From the NCBI GenBank assembly GCA_027576995.1, contig JANBQC010000503.1, forward strand, positions 1 through 20,952: DNA of 20,952 nucleotides, in the 5' to 3' direction. Shown piece after piece: positions 9,436-18,698 of this stretch (the stretch's first letter is position 1; every line of letters starts with the position of its first letter). This DNA comes from Dimargaris cristalligena (Eukaryota > Kickxellomycota > Dimargaritomycetes > Dimargaritales > Dimargaritaceae). The notes under the pieces were generated by a model. It was given only the letters and a program-made list of their open reading frames with translations. It searched no databases and was not told where the DNA came from. The position numbers were made by a program, and so were the translations under genes.

Positions 9436-10371
9436 TAGGTGATGCCCACCAGTCGGTATGCCAGTATAGTCAAATTATTGGTTTACATTTAAATATATCA
9501 TCACTTTACTGTATTAAATCTATAATATATACCAAAAATTATGTTATTACAGTCAATAGGAATGCTTAAGTTCTCTAGTCTGTAGGATATTGGCAAACCA
9601 TAGTCACCATAATTAATGCCATCAATTTGGCTTACTGAGAGAAGGGGAGGGGGGCATGTATGGCCATATTGCAATGGCTGTGTTTTCGATCATACCCGCC
9701 GGTTAGTTCTCCAGATCTAATGATATAATATCTTTTTCGGCTACCAACCGTAACCAGTTACAAAGAAAATGGTGACAAATTAATTGATACGGGAAGCTCA
9801 GTGTGCCTTTTAGGCGCATGGAAAATCTACCTAACCGCTGTATTGATCATGGAGACAATGCTCGCTTTAGGTATTGGGTTTACACACCTTGCCTTTGCTG
9901 TTTAAAGTACAACCACATCCCTGGTCTATCCAGGTTTGACCAATGGCGATTAGAGCCGGCCTATCCCTCTTTTACAATATAGGGAGGGGAGGCTATTTCT
10001 GGCTCAACCTATGCCCCCCCCCTCATTACAGGGCTCGCCCGCACTCCTACCACACCTCCCCTGGGTTAGGCCAGGATCGCCTACACTGGCCCTCGGACAT
10101 TAATGCGAATATTCTAAAGCATGGGTGGAGTGCTAGCTGAATAAGAGTGTAGATATTTAGCAGCGCCGATTGACCCTAACCTTCCCCTCCCCCTGGTCAA
10201 TTCGGTATTCGTGAAAGAGCAGGGGAGGTTGTTTTATTCGAAGGAGTAAGGGCGTGGATAAAAAAATAGCGGATGGACTCTATTAAAGGAATAGTCGCGG
10301 TTCGAATACGAGTGGATGGTTCGATTGGGTGGTGTTCAAAGAAACCGACCAAAATCTGTGTACCCTAATTA
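9436..10371. other. Non-coding or unassigned spacer after RFC
   Basis: 936 bases, beginning with an AT-rich stretch suited to the RFC 3' end (9436-9640). A 65-codon frame at 9943-10140 on the plus strand is proline-, histidine- and glycine-rich in a C-rich patch and shows no domain. No RNA gene or mobile element was seen. Confidence 0.45.
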
Positions 10372-10632
10372 TCATTGGCCGAACGATGGGAGGGATAATG
10401 GGTGCCCGATAAAGATCGATTGAGCTGCAGCCAGAGTAAAAATAGAATAGAGTCTCGGCCAGTTACCGATTAGGACGAGCGGTGTGCAACCAAAGAAGAA
10501 GAAGAAAACGGCCGACTTAGTCTTGGTGGGCTTGTGCCGTTGTTGGGCATATAATTTACGAAAGGGTCGAATGGAAGGAACCATACAGAGTCCCTCGATT
10601 GCGGTTGGTCCGACTACAATAGTCTGTACCAT
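10372..10632 (-). CDS. Possible small membrane protein, 86 aa, unrecognised
   Basis: The first ATG of this frame is at 10632 (an earlier in-frame TTG is disregarded). The first 57 codons look protein-like. A short N-terminus is followed by a basic patch (RPFRKLYAQQRHKPTKTKS), then a hydrophobic segment AVFFFFFGCTPLVLIG that could be one membrane span. A weak donor (GTAAC) directly after LVLIG means the remaining 30 codons may be intron, with the true C-terminus elsewhere. Lone small proteins with a basic patch before one span are common among mitochondrial inner-membrane assembly and complex subunits, but I could not match a family. Codons in the first part use mixed third positions without stops, unlike the surrounding spacer. 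It may also be a chance frame. Confidence 0.3.
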   Translation of the reverse strand: MVQTIVVGPTAIEGLCMVPSIRPFRKLYAQQRHKPTKTKSAVFFFFFGCTPLVLIGNWPRLYSIFTLAAAQSIFIGHPLSLPSFGQ

Positions 10633-11975
10633 TGAGGCCAATTCGCAGTGTGCCGGTTAGAGCTTCGACATCTATAGCTGGCCCAAGGGAGTATCTTTAA
10701 TCTCAGCTACCCCCACGCTCCTCGGCCTGTATGCGACTTGGGGAGTCGGGAATGCGGCGGATTTATATGGAATACGACCATGTAAACCCTGCTCAATAGG
10801 CAAATGCACCACCACTGTTCGCATTATTCGCAGGCCTTAATTTAAAGAGCCCCAAGCAGCCTGGGTAGCACGGGTGCCCCTATAAACCTATACTCTTGCT
10901 GTTAAAGTGATGTTGCCCCCGAGCGAGCGAGCGAGAGAGAGGGGGGAGGGATTCGCGGCTGAACGGGGCCTTGGCAACCGCCAAAACGGACAATATAGTG
11001 GCAGGCCGCATGAATAAAGCTCGCTAATGGGGACAATTAAGTCCAGGGACCAGAGGGTGAACAAGGGAGGGGGGAGACTGCTACTCGGAGCCTGAATACG
11101 CCGGATATTATAAGTGATATCTTTTCGCCACCACATTGGTAACACACATGTAATCTAAGATTCCTGGACCTACTGTTAATAGAATCTCCTTTGCACGCCC
11201 TCACACATATATTCTCTCTTTTTATCTCATACATCCCCCCTCCTCCCGCATGTTAAGTCTATAGACACCCCTGTTTTACTCTAGCACTTCGTTCGCTCCC
11301 ATCTATCTAATGCAACCCCTGCTACCTGTACAGTTGCGTCCTCAGTTATTTAATGCACGATGCCTATAGTAATCAACGCGCCTTTATGGTAGTCAAAGAC
11401 CCAGTCCATTAGCCCTCTAGGTCTCGTCTCCTTTATGCCCACTATATCTACACCCGCCTGCCCTCCTCCCCACTTCCGTAACTCTCATTTTTATGCACAT
11501 TTTATGTATGGTAAATTGATTCTCTGACAATAATATATCTATTTTTCATTTACAATATCGCGCTCTGTAATATTTTAAATTCATCGCAGGCAATCCGTCC
11601 GGCGCTGCTTATACACCTTTATATATTTTAACATCACTTAGCCGCGCTATCCGTAACTCATGTAGCGGGACTTAACCTTGAGAGCGACCCTTCCTCGCAT
11701 TAATGTATTTTTCCTCTCCAGCTCTCGCATCCGCTCCTGCATCGTACGCCTCCTGTCTGGCCTTTAGTTCTACCTAATTGTTACTACTATTTTCATTATT
11801 ATTATTGTTTTTATAAGAAATTCAACACGTCTACTAGTATCCCCCTCTACCTGAATCGTTCTTTAGTTATTCATCTACTCGCCCACGTTGTGTTTCCCAG
11901 CATACCGCATCCCATGTCCAGCTGCGGAGAACTGCTCTAACCCTTTCCAGCTTAATATAACCCACTATCCCACCT
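10633..11975. other. Unassigned spacer and probable 5' leader/promoter of the seven-TM gene
   Basis: 1343 bases without a supportable gene. It contains a GAGC/GA simple repeat (10921-10950). From about 11230 to 11975 the plus strand is pyrimidine-rich and AT-rich with many TATA-like stretches, consistent with promoter and leader of the following gene. Frames on the minus strand at 10888-11234 are low-complexity shadows. Confidence 0.45.
10921..10950. repeat. GAGC/GA simple repeat
   Basis: Three tandem GAGC units followed by GAGAGAGA and a G-rich run. It is a purine-rich low-complexity tract with no assigned role. Confidence 0.85.
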
Positions 11976-14900
11976 ATGCGCCGCCCCCTGAGATGGTGGT
12001 TGGCTCCGGTGGTTTGGTGCATACTACTAACCACTTGCCAAGCCCTACTCCGCACCAGCACCGACCACACCCGGTCCACCAGCCAGGACCGGTCCTTTCC
12101 CTGCTATGACTACGAGGGCGACGAGTCCGCCTTCTACAACTATACCGGACCACTAATTCCGATACCCATCCACGCCGGATGTACCCTGGAACCGCCCAAG
12201 GACCCGTGGGTGGCACCGACAGATGGTCGGGAAATTGACGGTAGTTTTGTGTTTTTTCTCCGGGAAGATATGGAGATGAACCAGTGTGTCACTTACGGTC
12301 AGGTAAAACGCGGCTCGGAATTTATGATATTTCTACCATTTTCATTTATCGGTATGTTGGCCAACTGGCAAAGGTGGAAATTACTGGAGCGAGTGAGAGA
12401 GAGAACCTAGACTCGAAGCCGAATTAATGCCGTGTCGGTATTATATGGTAGACCGTCTATTCCACTTCCCCTGGCTGATCTAAATTGTAAATAAGCAGGA
12501 CCTGGCCACTCTACCTGACCTTGACAGTACTTATATCACTTTGAAGCCCATACTAAACGACCCTGCAACATTGTGACCATATATATTTGAATATCAACCT
12601 GGCACGGCCCCCATTGAACTACTCTACATATTCACTCACTGTCGTAGGCCTTGGAGGACTTCCCCGCCCTAACGTCTAAAATGGCCAAACTGGGCTACCC
12701 ACCCGTTCGAGTCGCTCTCCTCGCCGCCAACAGCAATAGCAACCAAAATTTCGGTAGTTCCGATGAAGAGTACTTCTTCGACTACGCCAGCGTTAAGCCC
12801 CCTCACGTGTCCTTGGCGCTCATTGGTCGTGACTCGGCCCGGGAGCTCTTTGACCGTAGTTACGTTCAGTCCACCGCCAATAACCGCACCTCCTCCGTCA
12901 CCGATGGCGAGTCACCGACAACAGCCCCCCTGAAACTCCAGCCTACGATAATCCAGTTAGTCCAGGATGAGGGCATGTGGAATAGGGACCGTAAGTCCGC
13001 TTGGTATAAATTCCGGACCGCCATGGCCTGGAGTTCGTTAACCCCTTTGCTCGTTATTGGGATTTATTTGACGGTCCAAACCATTCGGTGGACGGGGCAG
13101 TGGCTGAATGTACCGGTCTTTATTTTTAGTGGCGCATTGATATTCTTGGCCGGCGGATTAATCGCCCCCATTAGCACGACGCAAAACCGGATCCAGGTAC
13201 ACTGTCGGTATATCGCTTGGATGGCTGGCTACATTTGCTACTGCTGGATTCTGCTGAGTTGGTAAGTTGCTATTATAATATTAGGGTCATTAGGGTGGTT
13301 GGGCGGAGGATGGGCTGGGCTGGTTATCATGTTTCTTCCTTATACCAGATGTACCGGAGAAGGATGGCGGAGTGGTGGGAATACGCTAGTGTTACAATGT
13401 ATACTAGCGGGGGGTGTAATTCCCTTTTCAGCCTCCTATGGGTCATGCAACCAATCTTCCGCGGGTATTAGCCAAGGGACTACTATCATTTCCGGAAGAT
13501 TGCGTGTATTCAGTAACCGATATTTATGTATTCCAACTAATGGCCTATCTGTAACAATTTGTACGAATTTCCCACATTGCAATCCGGAAATATAAAATGG
13601 TACCCCAACTACAGGGCTAGTATCATCAAGAAAACCCAGTCCCCTCGATTCCTCAAGGCCGTTTGGGCAGGCACGTACCTGGGTCTGCTGACCATGTTCT
13701 TTTACGCACTGCTCAATATGATATTGACGGTGTATCCGACCGACCTGGGCATGGCCCTCAAGAAGTGGTTTTCGCTGATTTTCCTCCCCGCTGCGATGCT
13801 TATTCAAGGGATGCTGTTATTCTTCTACGGTAAGTTAGTGAGCGGACCTTCAACCCACAGGCGCTATGTCCCCGTTTATTGTATCCCTTGGGCTTGGTAC
13901 GCACTAAAACCGGTGATCAATTGGCTTTCTTCGATCCTTGGATTGGCATGGCAATGTTCAAATTGCGGTCAAAGCACCCCTCCTGCCCTTTTCTGTTATC
14001 TCACCTATTTTCTAATTGGCCTTGCATACTATACCTGTTTTTTAAAAAATACTACAGGCATGCGGTTCCTGGTGTTCATTAAGGGCAGCGTTCTTTTTGC
14101 TAACATTCGCCTAGCCCTAAAAAAGGTAAGGAGGCTTACATTCACCTCTCTAAGTGGCGGGTGGTCGGTAGTGGTGACCGACAATGCCCCCCTCCCCCAT
14201 ATCTACTCACTCCCCTTTTCCAGCGCGCTGTATAGTATTTCCGCCGCTACTGTCCAGGCCAATGATACGAGGGGCCCGAATCAACCCGGAATTCCCTTTG
14301 TCACCCTAGCCAATCCCCTTCATATTACCTTTCCCTTGGACTCCTTTTCTCCCCTTTCCACCAACTCTGGTGACCACTTTATCCGCTTTACTAACCACTG
14401 CAATCCATTGGCCCACCATCCCTCCCTCTTCCTCCCACCGACCCGCCCCATCCTCCTCGCCAACCCACCTTAGCTAACGGTCCTATGTTTAGCCACCTTC
14501 GTGGGGTTCATCATCTTCGCCATTTGCGGCACCCTCAACCAGTCCATATTACACGCCGAACCATGGATCATGACCCTCCGGGCTGTCCTCTACAACACGA
14601 CCGTATTTCTCCTGGTCGCCATGATTTTCTGGGTCGTCCGGATCCACGACTCCACCCCGTTCGGATACCGGCGTAAACCCGCCGGCGGTAAGGTGGACCC
14701 CAACAATCCCGCATCCTCCTCCGCCAATGACCGCGCCGGGGTGGGAGGGGGGAACACGGCCGTGGAGGTCGGAGACTACTCCTCGCCCGGCTTCGCGCCG
14801 GACGGGAAAATGATGACTGAGCCTAATTACGATCGGTTTTCCGAATTAGTCCAGAGTACCAATACGCTACCTTTGCCCACCATCACCAATTTTCCGTCCC

Positions 14901-15139
14901 CCACCCACTCCAGCACCAGCATCAGCACTGAGACTGGTACTAGCACGGGTGGTAGTAATGGGCATGGTTCGACTTCCTCCCGGGACAACCTCTGGCCTTC
15001 CATGTCGACTTTGCAAAACGAAATGGCCTCCATGCCGAGCCCTACATTCCTTTCCCGGACCCATCTATTCACACACCCTAACTCTACGGAGGTCAGCCTG
15101 ACTCCCTCCAATGCCCCCAGTGCCTATACTTTACCCTAA
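11976..15139 (+). CDS. Putative seven-transmembrane receptor-like protein with secreted-type ectodomain (5 exons, 629 aa)
   Basis: Exons are 11976-12302, 12648-13261, 13615-13829, 14058-14125 and 14474-15139. All junctions are GT-AG and phase-compatible and give 629 residues. Intron 4 has a perfect TACTAAC (14389-14395) and a long pyrimidine tract. Residues 1-23 form a signal peptide: basic start, hydrophobic core LAPVVWCILLTT, CQA end. The ectodomain runs to about 230, with N-glycosylation sequons at N55 (NYT) and N188 (NRT), cysteines 43, 69 and 104, and a segment 89-137 weakly reminiscent of a protease-associated fold. Seven hydrophobic helices follow at about 233-255, 261-284, 293-314, 330-352, 366-385, 409-430 and 443-465, then a 165-residue Ser/Thr/Asn-rich cytoplasmic tail. 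This N-out topology is that of a G-protein-coupled receptor, but I recognise no GPCR class motif. The acceptor of exon 3 is ambiguous (13614 or 13620). It converges on the phosphodiesterase gene. Confidence 0.7.
14389..14395 (+). other. Perfect TACTAAC branch site, seven-TM gene intron 4
   Basis: TACTAAC lies 78 bases before the acceptor TAG at 14471-14473, followed by a strongly C/T-rich tract. It supports the exon 5 start at 14474, which also restores phase; the later TTTAG at 14492 would break the frame. Confidence 0.75.
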
Positions 15140-15832
15140 TGATGACAGGAAATCGGCGCCACTGTTTTATAGCGTAAAACCAGACTGCGTAAACCCGATT
15201 GGCCTGTTTATTAGTCGGCGTCCACCATCCCGTTCCCACGTTTTCAACCCCCCTCTGTATATATTGTCTTGTCTGCATGATTATTGGTATTTATTTCTAT
15301 GTGATTGGTTCCCTCTGTAACTATATATATAATATATGTGTGTATTCATTAAAGAATTTAATTGTACTTATTTGTGCTAATGCACGATTATTTGTATAGA
15401 GTGGCTTGTGTATATCCCGCCAACCGAATCATGGGATGCGCTTCCATTTAATTCATTTGCTATTGCATTAGTTACTGATTTAACAATTTTTCTCAAGAAT
15501 TAGAGCGCTTGTTAACATAAACCCCACAGCCAAGCCATATTACTGACATTGGATAACAGTAGAACCGACTAATGCCGCCCCTTAGGGAATTTTCATTTCA
15601 AAAAAATAAAATGATGGATGCGCATTTATGTACTTTGATTATCGGAAACTATGTAGTTAATTAATTACTGATCAATAGTCTAAAATGTGAGGCTGAGGTG
15701 AATAGTGGGAAGAGTAATTTACAAGGAGGGGGAGGGGATGGAATGGGGTGACTTTTAGGTAATAATATGGAAGGGGTAAAAACGAAGGGAGGGGGACCTT
15801 GGGTCCCAAAAGTATGTTCCATTATCAAGAGA
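15140..15832. other. Convergent intergenic region, seven-TM gene / phosphodiesterase
   Basis: 693 bases holding two facing 3' ends. Most of it is AT-rich, with ATTAAAG at about 15348 and AATAAA at about 15605 on the plus strand as possible but unproven polyadenylation signals. The stretch 15700-15800 is G/A-rich on the plus strand. No gene was recognised. Confidence 0.5.
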
Positions 15833-18154
15833 CTATGAAGCTGGCTGGACACGTTGTTGGTTCCGTGAGGCAGATGAAGAGGCTCGCGTAAGAGATGCGC
15901 CAGAATGGGAGCCATCAGGATCCACTAACGAAGGCAAGGAAGTCGAATGCAACTGAGAGACGGTATTGTCACGCGGGGGCCGACCACCGTCTCCGCTACT
16001 CGTGCTAGATCGAATGGACCCAGCATTGGAACGAATCGAACCTCGGGACTTGGTCCAGGATGTTCCGAACCGTTTCCGCTGGCTTTCCCGCTGTTCGTTT
16101 TGAGCGGCCAGGCGCCGGTCCTGTTCCTCTTGGATCTGTTCCCAGGTCTTAATGTTTTCCAACAGGTTCTCCCTGGTAAAATCAAGGGATGGGAACAGGT
16201 CCACGGCGGCCTCAAAGAGAGGAAGAGCCATACCGCGGTAAAAGCCTACTTGGGAGCGGGCCGATGTCTCGGGAGAAATGACCATCGAGACTGGGTAACC
16301 CAATTTACGTTCCAGGTCACTTTGCTTGCCCATCTCTTCGTTGAGAAGATTGGTCCAGGAACCGGCTACGTGGAACGGCCGAGTGACGTTACTAATGTCG
16401 GCGCACTTGATAAGCATGGAACAAATGATAACGCGGTCGGTCAGGCGACTCTGTTGGCTAACGGTCACCGAATTGCGGCGTAGAGCGGCAGCCTCGACCG
16501 TGCAGCGGGACTTAAGCTGTCGAAATTTTTCAATATAGTCGAAATGGGCGGCCATGTCAGTGGCAAGGATGGTCTCCACCATTACGTAGCGGAACTCAGC
16601 CTCGTTGAAGCCAGGGTTGTAACGAGCAATATCGAATCCGCAACGTTTCATGATTTGGCATAGGGCGGTCGCGTGGAAGTGCTCCAGCACAGCCTTGTCC
16701 TGGTACAAGGTGGCAAGTGGGGACCGGCAAGCGGTCATGAATCCGTTGTTAACCCCAGGGTGACCGATATCGTGGCCAATGGCGGCAATAATAAGGGCCA
16801 GTATGTCATGGACATGGAATGAGCGGTGGATCAAGGACTTGGTAGCAGCGCTGGCATCCCGACCAATGTCCATGAGCTGGGAAGTCTTCATAAAATAGTA
16901 GGCGGCCTGAAGTACATCCACGGCGTGGTGAAAGTTGTGGTAGGCATTGGTGTTGTAATAGCTGTTATGGATGGTTAGAATGAAATTTTGGACGATATTA
17001 TCAGGCATGTGGAGATGGGAGCAGGCCAGGGCATCCTTGATGATGATATATATGCACCGGAGCAAGTCATCCTCGGTTAGATCGTAGGGGAAGACAGCCC
17101 ATTCGAGAAGTCGCCGCTTAAGGGCTGCCGTTTGTTTTTCGGCCGTAGGGCCTGTGACGGTGGGGAAGGTGTGGCGCAGGGGCCGAAGAATATTAGGTGT
17201 GAATGATTCCACAACCGAGTTTTCCAGCCAGGTATGGTCAAATGGAGCGTCAAAATCGACGGAGCCATTCCCACGTAGAGTCAGAGGGGAATCCGTGGTC
17301 CACTGCTCAACGGGGGAAACCTGGCCCTTACGCCGTAGAAATTCGGACCGGACAGAGTTAAGCCACAGGCTCCGGATGGATTCCGCCGAGACTGGTTTAA
17401 TGAGATAATCCAGGGCACCGAGTAAGAGGGCCTGGCGCATCAGCTCCGGGTCTCGCCGGCAAGACATCACTACGGGCACAACGTTGGACAGCTTGCCTCC
17501 GTCCATTTGCTCACCAACCAACTTAAGCAGCTGTAGGCCGTATACGACATCGCTGCCCAACTCGTTGGGATCGGTGTCTTCATTATAGCCAACTCGGCTG
17601 GTGCCGTTGGGGAGCTCCTCGACAGCTGGGGCGGGATGGTCCAGGTCGATAAGTAGCAGTACGGACGTATCGGGCCGGGTGCTCCGGTTCCGGATACAGG
17701 CGAAGGCAGCATCCCCCGAGGTCACCGCCGTGACCTTATGGTAAGTATCTAGGAGCATTTGGATAAACCGAGAGGCGCCGTGGCACTCCCGCTTACATGG
17801 TCGCCGGACACTTGACCTCCGGCCAGTTTTCGGGTGACGACGTGAAAAGACCTGAGAGAACTGGGCGGCTGAGGGGGTACTGGGTGGGGTCGACGGGGGT
17901 GATAGTGGGGTCGGCGGTAAAGGAGCGGAGGGAATAGTGGACGAGCGGGCAGTGGTCGGACGACTCGAAAATTCGGTGGTGGTCTCGTCGTCAGACGAAG
18001 GACTGTCTAAAAGGTGATAGGACGAAGCCAAATAGACGCTGTCCACAATAATTATAGAGCAAGAGGAGGGGTTCATGTCAAAAACAGGCCCAACGTGGGT
18101 ATCGATAGGGAGAACGCAGGGAATAGGAGGAGGAGGTGCTATTATGGTCGGCAT
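15833..18154 (-). CDS. RegA-type receiver domain / class I 3',5'-cyclic-nucleotide phosphodiesterase (773 aa)
   Basis: A single uninterrupted frame. The C-terminal half (about 385-690) is a class I PDE domain that hydrolyses cAMP and/or cGMP to the 5'-monophosphate. YHNFHHAVDV (405-414) has the proton-donor H406 and metal ligand H410; IGHDIGHPGVNN (459-470) has H461 and D462; KCADISN (583-589) has D586; SQVGF (634-638) has the invariant purine-binding Q635 and base-clamp F638. The N-terminal half looks like a response-regulator receiver split by an insertion: SIIIVDS (33-39, acidic D38), a Ser/Pro/Thr-rich insert (about 50-125), RFIQMLLDTYHKVTAVTSGDAA (129-150), LLLIDLDHP with presumed phospho-acceptor D170, VVPVVMS (225-231) and DYLIKP with K253. 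Receiver plus PDE is the layout of Dictyostelium RegA, whose PDE is activated by phosphorelay. A basic, Ser-rich tail (690-773) follows. The ATG is the first in frame after a non-coding leader; an alternative is M27. The PDE call is firm, the receiver call good. Confidence 0.94.
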   Translation of the reverse strand: MPTIIAPPPPIPCVLPIDTHVGPVFDMNPSSCSIIIVDSVYLASSYHLLDSPSSDDETTTEFSSRPTTARSSTIPSAPLPPTPLSPPSTPPSTPSAAQFSQVFSRRHPKTGRRSSVRRPCKRECHGASRFIQMLLDTYHKVTAVTSGDAAFACIRNRSTRPDTSVLLLIDLDHPAPAVEELPNGTSRVGYNEDTDPNELGSDVVYGLQLLKLVGEQMDGGKLSNVVPVVMSCRRDPELMRQALLLGALDYLIKPVSAESIRSLWLNSVRSEFLRRKGQVSPVEQWTTDSPLTLRGNGSVDFDAPFDHTWLENSVVESFTPNILRPLRHTFPTVTGPTAEKQTAALKRRLLEWAVFPYDLTEDDLLRCIYIIIKDALACSHLHMPDNIVQNFILTIHNSYYNTNAYHNFHHAVDVLQAAYYFMKTSQLMDIGRDASAATKSLIHRSFHVHDILALIIAAIGHDIGHPGVNNGFMTACRSPLATLYQDKAVLEHFHATALCQIMKRCGFDIARYNPGFNEAEFRYVMVETILATDMAAHFDYIEKFRQLKSRCTVEAAALRRNSVTVSQQSRLTDRVIICSMLIKCADISNVTRPFHVAGSWTNLLNEEMGKQSDLERKLGYPVSMVISPETSARSQVGFYRGMALPLFEAAVDLFPSLDFTRENLLENIKTWEQIQEEQDRRLAAQNEQRESQRKRFGTSWTKSRGSIRSNAGSIRSSTSSGDGGRPPRDNTVSQLHSTSLPSLVDPDGSHSGASLTRASSSASRNQQRVQPAS

Positions 18155-18675
18155 ACGGTTAAATAAAAGGGTCGAAGGAGAGCTGTAGCGATAACGAAAC
18201 GGATAAGGGAATATACCACGGCTAAAAGAAAGGGCACAGATACGGTAATACCAAATGGCTGGTCAGGGTTGTGGGTGGCAAGGGGATGGGGGGTCAAGAA
18301 GTCAAGGTGACTAGGGGAGGGAAGGTAGCAGCGAGTCTTGATATAAACGTGGAACTCAGGGTGATTGAAAATGAGGTTAGGAGAGGCATGGACTGAACTA
18401 AGGCAACCTGACGAAAATGGTGTGCAGCACAGGGAAGGAGAAGCCACGATAGGGTCTTAAACGCCGAAGGGATACTAATAAATGAAAGAAGCTAGAAAAT
18501 GAAGCCAATTGGGATGTAGGGAGAAAAGGACCAGCCCATCTAACAGTGAGTAAGAGCGTACAAACTAAATAAAAGGAGAGAGCGTCAAAAAGGCTGAGCG
18601 CAAAAGTAGTGGAGAGAAGAGGAGAGGAGGCTTCTACGTCAATAGTAAAAAGTGACTGGGACAGGCGGCTGGTAG

Positions 18676-18698
18676 TATATATATATATATATATATAT
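18676..18698. repeat. (TA)n microsatellite
   Basis: An uninterrupted TA tract of 23 bases about 520 bases upstream of the phosphodiesterase start, inside the purine-skewed region. Confidence 0.95.

Noticed and set aside
10295..10335. TTCGAAT and TTCGATT motifs resembling tRNA T-loops
   Set aside because: The flanking bases do not form a 5-bp T stem and no acceptor or anticodon arm could be folded around them.
14493..14500. Acceptor TTTAG at 14492 for exon 5 of the seven-TM gene
   Set aside because: It would shift the reading frame relative to exon 4; the CTTAG at 14473 keeps phase and follows a better pyrimidine tract.
15947..16483. 178-codon plus-strand frame
   Set aside because: Antisense of the phosphodiesterase catalytic domain, whose motifs are unmistakable on the minus strand.
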